Part shown: in pieces, positions 35,112 to 45,004 of the stretch
How the letters are laid out: every line of letters starts with the position of its first letter
How positions within the stretch are numbered: position 1 is the stretch's first letter
Source: Sphingomonas sp. PR090111-T3T-6A
GTDB taxonomy: Bacteria > Pseudomonadota > Alphaproteobacteria > Sphingomonadales > Sphingomonadaceae
Direction of reading: 5' to 3'
Length of the DNA: 64,000 bases
Assembly (NCBI RefSeq): GCF_000383095.1
Contig: NZ_AORL01000023.1
Span: 24,297 to 88,296, forward strand
The notes under the pieces: generated by a model
What the model saw: the letters and a program-made list of their open reading frames with translations, nothing else
The model's database searches: none
Told to the model about the DNA's origin: nothing
Made by a program: the position numbers and the translations under genes

Positions 35112-35456
35112 TCAGGCGGTCATCCGGCCATGGGGGGCGGCTGGTTCGGGATCGACCGGAGGATCGTCGGACGACCAGCGGGATTCCTCAAGCGCGGCCG
35201 GCGCGCGCGAGATCCAGCGCTCGGAGATGCGGACCCGGTCGAACAGGTGATGCCCTTCCAGAAGCAATGCGGCGCCGGCACTGCCCAGCGCGAAGGCAAC
35301 CAGTGACAGAAGATAGACCAGCGGTGGCTGCTCTGCGGGAACGGGCGCGCTGATCGCGACGAGGATGTGGCCGACGCCATAGGCCGCCGCCAGCAGGAGT
35401 AGGCCGAACGGTCGCAGCGTCCAGCGCAGGAGGCGCTTGTTCTTCTGGTCCATCAT
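35112..35456 (-). CDS. Small membrane protein downstream of kdpC
   Basis: From ATG 35456 the product has 114 residues, with two predicted membrane helices (LRPFGLLLLAAAYGVGHILV; PLVYLLSLVAFALGSAGAAL) and a hydrophilic Pro-rich tail. It lies 59 bases after kdpC on the same strand, so it may be the last gene of the kdp operon. I do not recognise the family. An upstream in-frame start would overlap kdpC. Confidence 0.55.
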   Translation of the reverse strand: MMDQKNKRLLRWTLRPFGLLLLAAAYGVGHILVAISAPVPAEQPPLVYLLSLVAFALGSAGAALLLEGHHLFDRVRISERWISRAPAALEESRWSSDDPPVDPEPAAPHGRMTA

Positions 35457-35515
35457 CCGTTCCCAGGCTGCCGGGCGGAACGCCGCCCCCGCGCGAAGCA
35501 GGGGCGGCAGGCGCG

Positions 35516-36106
35516 TCACGGCTCGGGGTGGCCGAGCGCATCGAGTGCGCGGTTGAGCGCCAGCACGTTCACGCGGGGGTCTCCGAGGAAGGAGATCGCC
35601 GGCGTATCGATGCTGCGCGTGACGAGCTGGCGCACCACGTCGACGCCGAGGCCGCGCGCCTTCGCCACGCGGTCGACCTGGAAGAAGGCGGCGTCCGGTG
35701 AGATGTCCGGGTCGAGGCCTGATCCCGAGGCGGTCGCGAGGTCGGCGGGGATCGCGCGGCCGGGGGCTTCGGTGGAGAGCTTCGTGACGTCGCCTTTCAC
35801 GCGGTCGGCGAGCGGCTGACTCGTCGGGCCGTAGTTTGAGCCGGACGAGGCCGTGCCGTCATAGCCCTTGCCCGCCGCCGACGGGCGGGGGTGGAAGTAG
35901 CGATCGGAAGCGAAGGCCTGGCCGATCAGCTCGGAGCCGATGGCCTTGCCGGCCTTGTCCGTCACCAGGCTGCCATTGGCCTGGTGGGGGAAGACGGCCT
36001 GCGCGACGCCGGTGATCGCCAGCGGATAGACGAGCCCCAACAGCACCGCGAAACCGGCGGTCATCGTGAAGGCGGGGCGCAATGAGGTGGTGAAGTCCTT
36101 GGCCAT
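35516..36106 (-). CDS. kdpC: K+-transporting ATPase subunit C
   Basis: This is a 196-residue subunit with one N-terminal membrane helix (PAFTMTAGFAVLLGLVYPLA) and a periplasmic domain. It contains GQAFASDRYFHPRPSA, SSGSNYGPTSQPLADRV, DLATASGSGLDPDISPDAAFFQVDRVA (shown in part as the ASGSGLDPDIS core) and a conserved C-terminal NVLALNRALD. KdpC stabilises the KdpFABC complex. It follows kdpB by ten bases. Confidence 0.97.
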   Translation of the reverse strand: MAKDFTTSLRPAFTMTAGFAVLLGLVYPLAITGVAQAVFPHQANGSLVTDKAGKAIGSELIGQAFASDRYFHPRPSAAGKGYDGTASSGSNYGPTSQPLADRVKGDVTKLSTEAPGRAIPADLATASGSGLDPDISPDAAFFQVDRVAKARGLGVDVVRQLVTRSIDTPAISFLGDPRVNVLALNRALDALGHPEP

Positions 36107-36116
36107 GATGAAATCC

Positions 36117-38183
36117 TCAGGCGAGACCGAGGCCGCTCACGGCCAGGTCGATGAGCTTGATGCCGACGAAGGGGACGAGGATGCCGCCGAGGCCATAGAT
36201 GGCGAGGTTGCGGCGGAGCAGCGGCCCGGCCCCGATCGGACGGTATTTCACGCCCTTCAATGCCAGTGGCACCAGCATCGGGATGATGATCGCGTTGAAG
36301 ATGATCGCCGAGAGGATCGCCGATTGCGGCGTCCTGAGGCCCATCACGTTGAGCACCGCGAGGCCCGGATAGATCGCGATGAACATCGCCGGGATGATCG
36401 CGAAATATTTGGCCACGTCGTTCGCCACCGAGAAGGTGGTGAGCGCGCCGCGCGTCATCAGGAGCTGCTTGCCGAGGCCCACGATCTCGATGAGCTTGGT
36501 CGGATCGCTGTCGAGATCGACCATGTTGCCGGCCTCGCGCGCGGCCTGCGTGCCGGTGTTCATCGCCACGCCGACATCGGCCTGCGCGAGGGCAGGGGCG
36601 TCGTTGGTGCCGTCGCCGCACATCGCGACGAGCTTGCCGCCCTGCTGCTCCTGACGGATCAGCGCCAGCTTGTCCTCGGGCGTCGCCTGCGCGAGGAAGT
36701 CGTCCACGCCTGCCTCGGCCGCGATGGCGGCGGCGGTGAGGGGATTGTCGCCGGTGATCATCACCGTGCGGATGCCCATCTTGCGCAGCTCGCCGAAGCG
36801 CTCGCGGATGCCGGCCTTGACGATGTCCTTGAGGTAGATCGCGCCGAGCAGCTTGCCGTCGCGCGCCACTGCGAGCGGGGTGCCGCCGGCGCGGGCGATC
36901 TCGTCGGTGGTGCGGCGCAGTTCCTGCTCCGCCCGCTCGTCGTGCTTGTCGACGGCGTCGTCGCCATTGGCCGCCACCAGCTCGCGGTGGAGGGCTTTCA
37001 GGATCGAGTCCACCGCGCCCTTGGTGATGGCGGTGGCGCCGATCTTCACGCCCGAGATGCGGGTCTGGGCGGTGAAGGGGATCACCTCCGCATCGCTTGG
37101 CAGAGCGGACGCGGCGATACGGAACTTCTCGCGCGCCAGCGCCACGATGGAGCGGCCTTCGGGCGTCTCGTCGGCGAGGCTGGCGAGGAGCGCGGCCTCG
37201 GCCAGCTCCTCCGCGCGGACGCCGGCGAGGGGACGGAACTCGGTCGCGGCGCGATCGCCGATGGTGATCGTGCCGGTCTTGTCGAGGAGCAGCGTGTCGA
37301 CGTCGCCCGCCGCCTCCACCGCGCGGCCCGACTTGGCGAGCACGTTGAAGCGGACGAGGCGGTCCATGCCGGCGATGCCGATCGCGGAGAGAAGCGCCGC
37401 GATGGTCGTCGGGATCAGCGTGATGAGCAGCGCCGCCAGGATCGCGATCGGCACAGCGCCGCCCGCATAGGAGGTGAAGCCCGGAATGGTGCCGACCGCG
37501 ATCAGGAAGATGATCGTCAGCCCGACGAGCAGGATGGTGAGCGCGATCTCGTTGGGCGTCTTCTGCCGCTCGGCGCCTTCGACCAGCGCGATCATGCGAT
37601 CGAGGAAGCCCTGGCCGGGGTTCACCGTGACGCGCACCTTGATCTCGTCCGAGATGACGCGCGTGCCGGCGGTGACGGCCGAGCGGTCGCCGCCCGCCTC
37701 GCGGATCACCGGCGCGGACTCGCCGGTGATGGCCGCTTCGTTCACCGAGGCGACGCCTTCGATCACCTCGCCGTCGGAGGGGATGAGGTCGTTGGTCTGC
37801 ACGACCACCACGTCGCCGACGCGGAGCGCGCTGGCGGGGACGGCTTCGACGCCGCTCCCCTTGACGCGCTTGGCGGTCAGTTCGGCTTTGGTGGCGCGGA
37901 GCGATGCCGCCTGCGCCTTGCCGCGCCCTTCGGCGAGGGCTTCGGCGAAGGTGCCGAACAGCACCGTCAGCCACAGCCACACGACCAGTTGCAGCTTGAA
38001 GCCGGTCGTCAGATTGTCATGCCCGACGACGAGCAGGATGGTGAGCAGCGCCGCCACGCAGGCGGTCACGAACATCACCGGGTTGCGGATCAGCTCCTTC
38101 GGGTTGAGCTTGCGGAAGGCATCTCCGATCGCGGGCAGGATCAGGTCCGCCGTGAACAGCGATTTCTTGTCGGTGCGAGCCAT
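36117..38183 (-). CDS. kdpB: K+-transporting P-type ATPase subunit B
   Basis: This is a 688-residue P-type ATPase catalytic subunit. It contains [19 protein letters not shown] (actuator), [14 protein letters not shown] with the phosphorylated Asp near residue 306, the nucleotide domain with [16 protein letters not shown], and [18 protein letters not shown] (hinge). Seven membrane helices are seen. It hydrolyses ATP to drive high-affinity K+ uptake through KdpA. Confidence 0.99.
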   Translation of the reverse strand: MARTDKKSLFTADLILPAIGDAFRKLNPKELIRNPVMFVTACVAALLTILLVVGHDNLTTGFKLQLVVWLWLTVLFGTFAEALAEGRGKAQAASLRATKAELTAKRVKGSGVEAVPASALRVGDVVVVQTNDLIPSDGEVIEGVASVNEAAITGESAPVIREAGGDRSAVTAGTRVISDEIKVRVTVNPGQGFLDRMIALVEGAERQKTPNEIALTILLVGLTIIFLIAVGTIPGFTSYAGGAVPIAILAALLITLIPTTIAALLSAIGIAGMDRLVRFNVLAKSGRAVEAAGDVDTLLLDKTGTITIGDRAATEFRPLAGVRAEELAEAALLASLADETPEGRSIVALAREKFRIAASALPSDAEVIPFTAQTRISGVKIGATAITKGAVDSILKALHRELVAANGDDAVDKHDERAEQELRRTTDEIARAGGTPLAVARDGKLLGAIYLKDIVKAGIRERFGELRKMGIRTVMITGDNPLTAAAIAAEAGVDDFLAQATPEDKLALIRQEQQGGKLVAMCGDGTNDAPALAQADVGVAMNTGTQAAREAGNMVDLDSDPTKLIEIVGLGKQLLMTRGALTTFSVANDVAKYFAIIPAMFIAIYPGLAVLNVMGLRTPQSAILSAIIFNAIIIPMLVPLALKGVKYRPIGAGPLLRRNLAIYGLGGILVPFVGIKLIDLAVSGLGLA

Positions 38184-38197
38184 GGGGCGTCGTCCTG

Positions 38198-39901
38198 TCA
38201 GAAGAGTTGACCGCGGATCATCGCGAGATGATCAGCGATGGGCCCGAGCGCGAGGCTGGGCAGGAAGGTGAGCCCGCCGAGGATCAGCACGATGCCGACC
38301 AGCAGGCCGACCCAGAGCGGACCGGTCGTCGGGAAGGAACCGGCGGTCTCGGGGGTGTACTTCTTCGCGGCGAGCGAGCCGGCGACCGCCAGCATCGGCA
38401 CGATGATGAAGAAGCGGCCGAGCCACATCGCGATGCCCAGCATGCCGTCATAATAAGGCGTGGAGGCGGTGAGCCCGGCGAAGGCCGAGCCGTTGTTCGC
38501 GACGCCGCTGGTGAAGGCGTAGAGGATCTCCGAGAAGCCGTGCGGCCCCTTGTTGAGCGGCCCCGCAAGGCCGCCCGGCAGCACCGAGCTGATCGCGGTC
38601 ATGCCCAGGATGATGAGCGGCAGCACCGCGATCGCCAGCACCGAGAGCTTCACCTCGCGGGCCTCGATCTTCTTGCCGACATATTCGGGCGTGCGGCCCA
38701 CCATGAGCCCAGCGACGAACACCGCGAGGATGGCGAAGAGCAGGAAGCCGTAGATGCCCGCGCCGACGCCGCCGATGATGACCTCGCCAAGCTGCATGTT
38801 GAACAGCGGGATGAGGCCGCCCAGCGCCGTGAAGCTGTCATGCATCGCATTGACCGCGCCGCACGAGGCCGCCGTCGTCACCACTGCGAACAGGGCTGAG
38901 GCCGCCGCGCCGAAGCGGACTTCCTTGCCCTCCATATTGGCGCCGCCGAGGCCCAGATGATGGAGCACCGGATTGCCGGCCGCTTCCTGGCTGTAGCAGA
39001 CGGCCACGCCCGCCATCAGCATGATGAGCATCGCCGAGAGGATCGCCCAGCCCTGCTTGGTGTTGCCGACCGCCTTGCCGAAGCACCAGGTCAGGCCCGA
39101 GCCGAGGCACAGGATCATCAGCATCTGGAGGAAGTTGGTGAAGGCGCTCGGATTCTCGAACGGGTGCGCCGAGTTGGCGTTGAAGAAGCCGCCACCATTG
39201 GTGCCGACCATCTTGATGACTTCCTGCGTCGCCACCGGGCCGAGCGCGAGCGTCTGCTTCACGCCTTCGAGCGTGGTGATGTCGGTGGACGCCGCCAGCG
39301 TCTGCGGAACGCCGCACGCCACGAAGACGAGTGCCACCACCACCGAGACCGGCAGCAGCAGATAGAGGGTGATGCGCGTGGCATCCGCCCAGAAATTGCC
39401 GAGGCCGGTCGTCTCGCGCCGCGCGAAGCCGCGGAACAGCGCGAAGGCGAGCGCGATGCCCGTCGCCGCCGAGAGGAAGTTGTGGATCGTGAGGCCGAGC
39501 ATCTGCGACAGGTTCGACAGCGTCGATTCACCGGCATAGCTCTGCCAGTTGGTGTTGGTCGTGAAGCTCACCGCCGTGTTGAAGGCGAGGTGCTCGGGCA
39601 TTCCGGCGAAATGGTTCTGGTTGAGCGGCAGGAAGAACTGCGCGCGCAGGATCAGATAGGTGAAGGCCATCAGCACGGCGTTGAACACGATCATGTGGAT
39701 CGCGTAGCGGCGCCAGCTCTGCTCTTCGTTGGGGTTGATGCCGGCGAGCTTGTAGAAGCCCGTCTCCACCGGCCCGAGGACGGCGTGGAGCGGCGTGCGG
39801 CGGCCTTCGTAGAGCGCGTGCAGCCACAAGCCGACAGGCTTGGTGAGCGCGAGCAGAACGCCGAAGAAGGCGATGATGAGGGTCCATCCCTGGATGGTCA
39901 T
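38198..39901 (-). CDS. kdpA: K+-transporting ATPase subunit A
   Basis: This is a 567-residue K+-selective channel-like subunit with about ten helices. The four pore-loop regions are visible: [54 protein letters not shown] and [12 protein letters not shown]. The gene sits between kdpF (13-base gap) and kdpB (14-base gap). The adjacent kdpDE sensor pair of many operons is not found in the window. Confidence 0.99.
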   Translation of the reverse strand: MTIQGWTLIIAFFGVLLALTKPVGLWLHALYEGRRTPLHAVLGPVETGFYKLAGINPNEEQSWRRYAIHMIVFNAVLMAFTYLILRAQFFLPLNQNHFAGMPEHLAFNTAVSFTTNTNWQSYAGESTLSNLSQMLGLTIHNFLSAATGIALAFALFRGFARRETTGLGNFWADATRITLYLLLPVSVVVALVFVACGVPQTLAASTDITTLEGVKQTLALGPVATQEVIKMVGTNGGGFFNANSAHPFENPSAFTNFLQMLMILCLGSGLTWCFGKAVGNTKQGWAILSAMLIMLMAGVAVCYSQEAAGNPVLHHLGLGGANMEGKEVRFGAAASALFAVVTTAASCGAVNAMHDSFTALGGLIPLFNMQLGEVIIGGVGAGIYGFLLFAILAVFVAGLMVGRTPEYVGKKIEAREVKLSVLAIAVLPLIILGMTAISSVLPGGLAGPLNKGPHGFSEILYAFTSGVANNGSAFAGLTASTPYYDGMLGIAMWLGRFFIIVPMLAVAGSLAAKKYTPETAGSFPTTGPLWVGLLVGIVLILGGLTFLPSLALGPIADHLAMIRGQLF

Positions 39902-39914
39902 GGCGGGGCTCCGG

Positions 39915-40004
39915 TCAGAAGCGCTCGGGCCGCAGCAGCACTGCGACCAGATAGAAGAGAAGGCCGATCGCGGTGATCGCGGCGAGCCAGAGGTCGAGCG
40001 TCAT
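39915..40004 (-). CDS. kdpF: K+-transporting ATPase subunit F
   Basis: This is a 29-residue single-helix peptide, [20 protein letters not shown] followed by AVLLRPERF. It matches KdpF in length, the Tyr-Leu pair near the helix end and the ...RPERF C-terminus. KdpF stabilises the KdpABC complex. It was too short for standard gene finding but sits at the usual place, 13 bases before kdpA. Confidence 0.9.
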   Translation of the reverse strand: MTLDLWLAAITAIGLLFYLVAVLLRPERF

Positions 40005-40014
40005 GGGCTTGTCC

Positions 40015-40098
40015 TCACGTGTTGTCGCAGAGGCTGACGTAAGCGAGCGTGATGCCCACCAGCCCCAGCATGAGTGCGATCCAGAGAAGGTCCTGCAT
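40015..40098 (-). CDS. 27-residue membrane peptide at the head of the kdp operon
   Basis: ATG 40098 is preceded by GGGAG; TGA is at 40015, ten bases before kdpF. The product, MQDLLWIALMLGLVGITLAY followed by VSLCDNT, is a single membrane helix with a Cys-Asp C-terminus. It is distinct from kdpF and has no assigned name known to me. Its position and spacing suggest a small extra component or leader peptide of the Kdp system. Confidence 0.65.
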   Translation of the reverse strand: MQDLLWIALMLGLVGITLAYVSLCDNT

Positions 40099-40111
40099 GG
40101 GTAGGCTCCCG

Positions 40112-40918
40112 TCAGAAGGAGGCGCTCACCGAGCCGACCAGCACGGCCTTGGCCGCGCGGTGGAAGTCATCGGTGTTGAGGGCGAGGTCGAAGGGGCGGG
40201 TGTCGCTCTTCGACAGGTTGGTGCCGGTGACCGAGAGGTCGAAGGCGAGCGCCTTCCACTTGTAGGTCGCGCCGACCGCGTAATCGACATAGTCGTGGCC
40301 GGCATAATCGAGCCCGCCGCCGGTATGGCCGACATGGCTGTGGAACGAGACCGGCAGGCTCTTCAGCGCGAAGCCGAGTTCGCCATAGACGTACATATTG
40401 TACCGGCTGGCCGTAGCGAAATCGTCGAAATAGGCCTGCTTCGGCGCCCAGTTCACACCCGCCTTCGCCGTCACCGGCCCGAGCGTCTTGGCCAGCGAGC
40501 CGTAGACTTCATAATAGTTCTCGCTGATCCCGACCGCGCGCTTGCTGCCCGGATAGATGTAGCCATAGAGGCCACCGTCGACCGTGACGCCGCTCTTGCC
40601 GAGCGCGTGGGTGTAGCCGCCATAGACGTCGATCTCGGTGCCGCCGATGTTGACGGCGTCGTTAGAGGACGCGCTCGAGCCCCACGCCGAGAGATAGAAA
40701 CCGGACGCGTGCGCTACCGTTACGGAACCCTGAAACACGGGCTTGTTGTCGGACTGGGAAATGCCGCGGAAGCGATATTGCGACCACACGCCGGCCGACC
40801 CGGTGATGGTGAAGGGCGAGGTGGAGGCCGGCGCATCGTCCGCCAGCGCGGGCGCCGCGGCGAGGGCCGAGGCGAGGAGGCAGGCGGCAAGCGGCAACAT
40901 TCGAAAGCTGGTCATCAT
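40112..40918 (-). CDS. TorF-family putative outer-membrane porin
   Basis: This is a 268-residue protein with a clear signal peptide (MLPLAACLLASALAAAPALA) and a predicted beta-barrel. It has GSAGVWSQYRFRGISQSDNKP, a GGTEIDVYGGY strand, and TYKWKALAFDLSVTGTN near the end, the pattern of the TIGR02001 group of proteobacterial porins. It ends in a Phe (VSASF) as outer-membrane proteins do. It is 13 bases upstream of the first small kdp gene on the same strand, so it may be co-transcribed and supply K+ or other small solutes across the outer membrane. Confidence 0.85.
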   Translation of the reverse strand: MMTSFRMLPLAACLLASALAAAPALADDAPASTSPFTITGSAGVWSQYRFRGISQSDNKPVFQGSVTVAHASGFYLSAWGSSASSNDAVNIGGTEIDVYGGYTHALGKSGVTVDGGLYGYIYPGSKRAVGISENYYEVYGSLAKTLGPVTAKAGVNWAPKQAYFDDFATASRYNMYVYGELGFALKSLPVSFHSHVGHTGGGLDYAGHDYVDYAVGATYKWKALAFDLSVTGTNLSKSDTRPFDLALNTDDFHRAAKAVLVGSVSASF

Positions 40919-41130
40919 AGTCCCCATGTGCGCGGGGGACGCCGGAATGCCGGTCGCCATGCCCACGCGAGGACGCTCCATTAGGGGCCGCCGCCGTTGG
41001 AATTCGAGAGCGCGGTGCGCCGCTCGCATATGATTCCCATAAGCATGGCCCCCGATCGCAAGACGCCTGGTTGACAGGCCGTGCGGGCTGGTTCAGGGGC
41101 GGCCTTGGACCGGCGCTATCGTCGGTTCGT

Positions 41131-41185
41131 CCTCGGGAAGGATCCCATGTCCAGCGACAGTTCCAGTAGCGCCGCACGCCCGAGG
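41131..41185 (+). promoter_or_regulatory. Possible structured leader of mgtE
   Basis: CCTCGGG (41131-41137) can pair with CCCGAGG (41179-41185), closing a loop of about 40 bases some 60 bases before mgtE. Mg2+-transporter genes often carry RNA sensors, but the M-box consensus is not seen. Only the pairing is observed. Confidence 0.25.
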
Positions 41186-41244
41186 GGGACCGCCTAAGCA
41201 TTCGCTTGCCGCTGTCCGCCTCAGGTGTGCGGGCGGGTAGGTGA

Positions 41245-42612
41245 ATGATGAACGAAGAAGTGAAAGCGGGCGGCTTCGCCCGGACTCCGGCTGACGATCT
41301 GCGCCATGTGCGCGCCGCCGATCTGGCCGAAACCCTGAGCCATCTCGAACCGGAGGCCGCCGCCGGTGCGCTCTCGCGCATGACGGAAGCGCGCGCCGTC
41401 ATCGTGCTCGACCGGCCGGAATTTCTCGGCGCCTCGGCCGCGATCGCCGAGATGCGGCCCGAACGGGCGGTGCCTCTGGTCGCCGCCATGTCGGCCGACC
41501 GCGCCGCCGACGTGCTGGGCGAGATGGACGACGCGCCGCGCGAGGCGATCCTCGCGCTGCTCGACCGCGAGACGCGCGCGACGCTTGACGGGCTGCTCGC
41601 CTATCCGCCCGAGAGCGCCGGCGGCATGATGACGACCGAGTTCGTCTCCGTGCCCGTGACCGCGACGGTGGCCGAGACGCTCGACCATATCCGCACGATC
41701 GAGCGCAGCCGCGAGACGATCTATTCGATCTATATCGTCGATCCCGAGACGGACGCGCTGGTCGGCACGGTGTCGCTGCGCCGTCTGGTGACGGCCGACC
41801 CCGCGCTGCCCGTGCTGGAGCTGACCCGCCAGCGCGATCCCGTCGTCGCCTCGCCCGAGATGGATCGCCGCGCCGTCGCGCGTCTGATCCGCCGGCACGA
41901 CCTGCTCGCTGTGCCGGTGGTGGATGCGGGCAAGCGCGTGCTCGGCATCGTCACGGTCGACGACGTGCTCGACGCGATCGTCGACAAGCATACCGAGGAG
42001 GCGCAGCGCTTCGGCGGCGTCGAGGCGCTCGACCGGCCTTATCTGGACACCGGCTTCCTGGCGATGATCCGCAAGCGGGCGGGCTGGCTCTGCGCGCTCT
42101 TCCTCTCCGAGATGCTGACGGCGAGCGCCATGCAGCATTTCGAGTCGGAGCTGGCCAAGGCGATCACGCTGACGCTCTTCATCCCGCTCATCATGAGCTC
42201 GGGCGGCAATAGCGGCAGCCAGGCGACCTCGCTCATCATCCGCGCGCTCGCGCTCGGGCAGGTGCGGCTGAAGGACTGGTGGCGCGTCGCGCTGCGCGAG
42301 CTGCCGGCGGGGCTGGTGCTGGGCGCGATCCTCGGCACGGTGGGCGTCGTGCGGATCAGCGCGTGGCAATATCTCGGCTTCTACGATTACGGACCGCACT
42401 GGCCGCTGATCGCGGCGACGGTGGGCGCGGGGCTGGTCGGGATCGTCACCTTCGGGTCACTCGCGGGGTCGATGCTGCCCTTCCTGTTGCAGCGGCTGCG
42501 CTTCGATCCGGCGAGCGCGTCGGCGCCGTTCGTGGCCACATTGGTCGATGTGACGGGGCTGGTGATCTATTTCTCGATCGCGCTCGTCATCCTGTCGGGG
42601 ACGCTGCTCTAG
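41245..42612 (+). CDS. mgtE: Magnesium transporter MgtE
   Basis: This is a 455-residue Mg2+ channel. The superhelical N-domain (about residues 15-130; RPERAVPLVAAMSADRAADV) is followed by two CBS domains (about 140-260; PESAGGMMTTEFVSVP, LLAVPVVDAGKRVLGIVTVD). A five-helix membrane domain holds the pore signature LIMSSGGNSGSQATSLIIRA (about 313-332). The CBS domains close the gate when cytosolic Mg2+ is high. It is divergent from the porin-kdp operon. ATG 41248 is a second possible start. Confidence 0.97.
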   Translation: MMNEEVKAGGFARTPADDLRHVRAADLAETLSHLEPEAAAGALSRMTEARAVIVLDRPEFLGASAAIAEMRPERAVPLVAAMSADRAADVLGEMDDAPREAILALLDRETRATLDGLLAYPPESAGGMMTTEFVSVPVTATVAETLDHIRTIERSRETIYSIYIVDPETDALVGTVSLRRLVTADPALPVLELTRQRDPVVASPEMDRRAVARLIRRHDLLAVPVVDAGKRVLGIVTVDDVLDAIVDKHTEEAQRFGGVEALDRPYLDTGFLAMIRKRAGWLCALFLSEMLTASAMQHFESELAKAITLTLFIPLIMSSGGNSGSQATSLIIRALALGQVRLKDWWRVALRELPAGLVLGAILGTVGVVRISAWQYLGFYDYGPHWPLIAATVGAGLVGIVTFGSLAGSMLPFLLQRLRFDPASASAPFVATLVDVTGLVIYFSIALVILSGTLL

Positions 42613-42733
42613 GCGCCCGATCTTATGCGAAGCTAATGCGGGCGCGGTTTCCGCCCTCTCGAATCCCAATGCCGCGCCCGCCTATTTCGCCATCTCCACG
42701 CCGCCATATCGGTGGCAAGGGGACAGGCATCCT

Positions 42734-42946
42734 ATGGAACTTCAAGATCCCGACAGTTGGTCCTCGCTCCTGCTCGTCGGACAGGACGAGCGGGGGCGGT
42801 GGCTGGTTCAGGACACCGCCGGCCGCGTGGAAGGCCGCTTCCGATCGCGTGAGACCGCACTCGGCTTCGCAAAGTCGGAATGCGATCTCTTCCATGGCCG
42901 CATCGAGCTTGTTGAAGCGCCGCTCATCGCGCGCATCGGGCTTTGA
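42734..42946 (+). CDS. Small hypothetical protein
   Basis: This is a 70-residue soluble protein with a Trp-rich two-strand pattern (SLLLVGQDERGRWLVQDTAG) and a helix RETALGFAKSECDLF, suggesting a small alpha/beta fold of the DUF2188-like kind, though not assignable. AAGGGGACAG precedes the ATG at moderate distance. It is the first of three closely spaced plus-strand genes ending with a methyltransferase. Confidence 0.6.
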   Translation: MELQDPDSWSSLLLVGQDERGRWLVQDTAGRVEGRFRSRETALGFAKSECDLFHGRIELVEAPLIARIGL

Positions 42947-42958
42947 GGGGAGGGGACG

Positions 42959-43144
42959 ATGCTGCTCCTCGCACTCGCCGCCATCTTCGTCGTCATCGCC
43001 ATCACCCGGCCGGGCCGCGCGAGACTGTTCCGCGGACGCTACCGGCGGAACCGGCAGCCGACCGGCTATGCGCCGCTCCGCCCGCTCCGCACCCACCGGC
43101 CGGACCCGACCGCCGGCCTGCGCGACCCCGCGCGGCCACTCTGA
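42959..43144 (+). CDS. Small membrane-anchored basic protein
   Basis: This is a 61-residue protein with one N-terminal helix (MLLLALAAIFVVIAITRPGR) and a very Arg/Pro-rich cytoplasmic tail. GAGGGGAGGG is directly upstream of the ATG and it starts 12 bases after the preceding gene. No known family. It could be an uncharacterised small membrane protein; the tail composition alone is not evidence for a function. Confidence 0.5.
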   Translation: MLLLALAAIFVVIAITRPGRARLFRGRYRRNRQPTGYAPLRPLRTHRPDPTAGLRDPARPL

Positions 43145-43166
43145 CTCCTGCACAAGGAACAACGCC

Positions 43167-44093
43167 ATGGCCCTTCGTGCCAAGTTGCGTCCCGTCTCCA
43201 AGCCACCGCGCACCGCGCCCGAAGCCGCCGGCGCCTATGACGCGGCGGGCGCGCATTATCTTGCTTATGCGGACGGCGATCATGCCTCCCTGTTCGATTT
43301 CAGCGGCGGCTATGCCTTCGCCGACCGCGAGATCTGGGCGCGGCTCGACGCCGCGCTGATCCGCCTGCGCACCAGCGGCCGCCACGCCATCCGCATCCTC
43401 GACGCCGGCTGCGGGCCGGGAACATGGCTGCTGCGGCTGGTGCTGCGGGCGCGCGACCTCGGCTTCACCGCGATCGACGCGCGCGGGATCGACATCTCGC
43501 CCGAGATGATCGCGCTGGCGGGCGAGCGGCTCGACCTCGCGGATGATCCGCACATCGGCGTGACCTTCGAGGTGGGCGACCTGCTCGACGCGCTCGACCA
43601 GGAGGAAGAGGCCTCGTTCGACCTGACGCTCTGCCTCTATGGCGTGCTCAACCATCTCGGACCGGAGGAGCGCGAGACGGCCGCCGCCGCGCTCACCCGC
43701 GTCACCGACGGCGACCTGTTCGTGACGGTGCGCACCGTGGGGAGCCAGCCGTCGATCTACATCGCGGACCTGCACGCGGCGCGCGCCTTCCGGCAGGACA
43801 ATGAGCAGGACCGGCTCGACATCGATCTCGCGGACGGACGCCATATCGGCTTCAGCTCGCACCTCTTCACCGCCCGCGAGCTGGTGGCGCTGTTCCCGCG
43901 CTGCCGGGTGTCGGAGCTGGCCGGGCTGGACCTCTTCCACGGCCGTTTCGCGCCGCATCCGGGGTGGAACCCGGCTGGCGTCACCACGCTCGCCATCCGC
44001 GACAGCCTCGATCGGCTGGAGCATCTCTGCGCCCACGATCCGCTGCTGATCGACCGCGCCGCCCACGCCTTCCTCCACGCGCGGACGGGCTGA
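43167..44093 (+). CDS. Class I SAM-dependent methyltransferase
   Basis: This is a 308-residue methyltransferase. Motif I is IRILDAGCGPGTWLLRLV (about residues 74-91), motif II is the acidic ARGIDISPEMIALAGERL, and FDLTLCLYGVLNHL is motif IV. The substrate is not indicated; the N-terminal AYDAAGAHYLAYADGDH helix resembles small-molecule methyltransferases. AAGGAAC precedes ATG 43167. It is 22 bases after the small membrane protein gene. Confidence 0.88.
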   Translation: MALRAKLRPVSKPPRTAPEAAGAYDAAGAHYLAYADGDHASLFDFSGGYAFADREIWARLDAALIRLRTSGRHAIRILDAGCGPGTWLLRLVLRARDLGFTAIDARGIDISPEMIALAGERLDLADDPHIGVTFEVGDLLDALDQEEEASFDLTLCLYGVLNHLGPEERETAAAALTRVTDGDLFVTVRTVGSQPSIYIADLHAARAFRQDNEQDRLDIDLADGRHIGFSSHLFTARELVALFPRCRVSELAGLDLFHGRFAPHPGWNPAGVTTLAIRDSLDRLEHLCAHDPLLIDRAAHAFLHARTG

Positions 44094-44102
44094 GGCTTCG
44101 GC

Positions 44103-44471
44103 TCAGCGCACCGGCTCGCAGAAGCGGAACAGCGCGACGATCCGGCCGAAGGCGACATCGTCCTGATGGTTCGGCGCGCTGCCATATTCGGTTACGTCGA
44201 CGTCATTGGCGCGCGGCTGCCCGAAGCGGGTTTCGATCCGCATGCCGGGCCGCGCCAGCGTGGCGAGCGTCGGCGTGCCCGACGCATCGGGCGTGCTGGT
44301 GCCATAGTCGAGGCTCGACCGGCCCGCGATGCGCTTCAGCGGAACCACGAAATTCGGAAGGGTCGCGGATTCGCAATGCGCCGCGAAATGGCGGGCTGGC
44401 GCCTTGTCCGCCGGGGCGCTCGCCCCGCAGAGGCCGGCGGCGAGAAGGAGCAGGAGCGGGCGGCGCGGCAT
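44103..44471 (-). CDS. Small exported protein of unknown function
   Basis: This is a 122-residue product from ATG 44471 with a signal peptide (MPRRPLLLLLAAGLCGASA). Two cysteines in the mature part (HCESATL; FCEPVR) are near the ends and could form a disulfide. No domain recognised. It is convergent with the methyltransferase gene, nine bases away. Confidence 0.6.
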   Translation of the reverse strand: MPRRPLLLLLAAGLCGASAPADKAPARHFAAHCESATLPNFVVPLKRIAGRSSLDYGTSTPDASGTPTLATLARPGMRIETRFGQPRANDVDVTEYGSAPNHQDDVAFGRIVALFRFCEPVR

Positions 44472-44527
44472 GGATGCACCATGCCACAGCCGCGCCGCTC
44501 CCGAACCGGCAATTCCGGGGGAGGGGC

Positions 44528-44992
44528 TCAGAAGCCGAAGTCGCTCAGCCCCGGATGCTCGTCCGGCCGGCGGCCGAGCGGCCAGTGGAAGGCGCGATCC
44601 CGCTCCGCGATCGGATGCTCGTTGATGCTGGCATGGCGGTGGATCATCAGCCCGTCGGCGGCGAATTCCCAATTCTCGTTGCCATAGGCGCGGAACCAGT
44701 TGCCGCTGTCGTCATGATATTCATAGGCGAAGCGCACCGCGATGCGGTTCCCCTCATACGCCCACAGCTCCTTGATGAGCCGATAATCTAGTTCCTTCGC
44801 CCATTTGCGGGAGAGGAAGCCGATGATCTCGGCGCGGCCGGTGGCGAACTCGGCGCGGTTCCGCCAGCGGCTGTCCTCGCTGTAGGCGAGCGCGACCTTC
44901 TCGGGATCGCGGCTGTTCCAGCCGTCTTCGGCGAGGCGCACCTTCTCGATCGCGGTCTCGCGGGTAAAGGGCGGGAGAGGGGGACGGGACAT
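44528..44992 (-). CDS. DUF1348 / NTF2-like family protein
   Basis: This is a 154-residue NTF2-fold protein. The pattern [60 protein letters not shown] and the closing HASINEHPI is characteristic of the DUF1348 family, which has no established enzyme activity. It lies 12 bases downstream of the DUF1993 gene on the same strand, so the two are probably co-transcribed. Confidence 0.92.
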   Translation of the reverse strand: MSRPPLPPFTRETAIEKVRLAEDGWNSRDPEKVALAYSEDSRWRNRAEFATGRAEIIGFLSRKWAKELDYRLIKELWAYEGNRIAVRFAYEYHDDSGNWFRAYGNENWEFAADGLMIHRHASINEHPIAERDRAFHWPLGRRPDEHPGLSDFGF

Positions 44993-45004
44993 GAGCGGAC
45001 TCCT

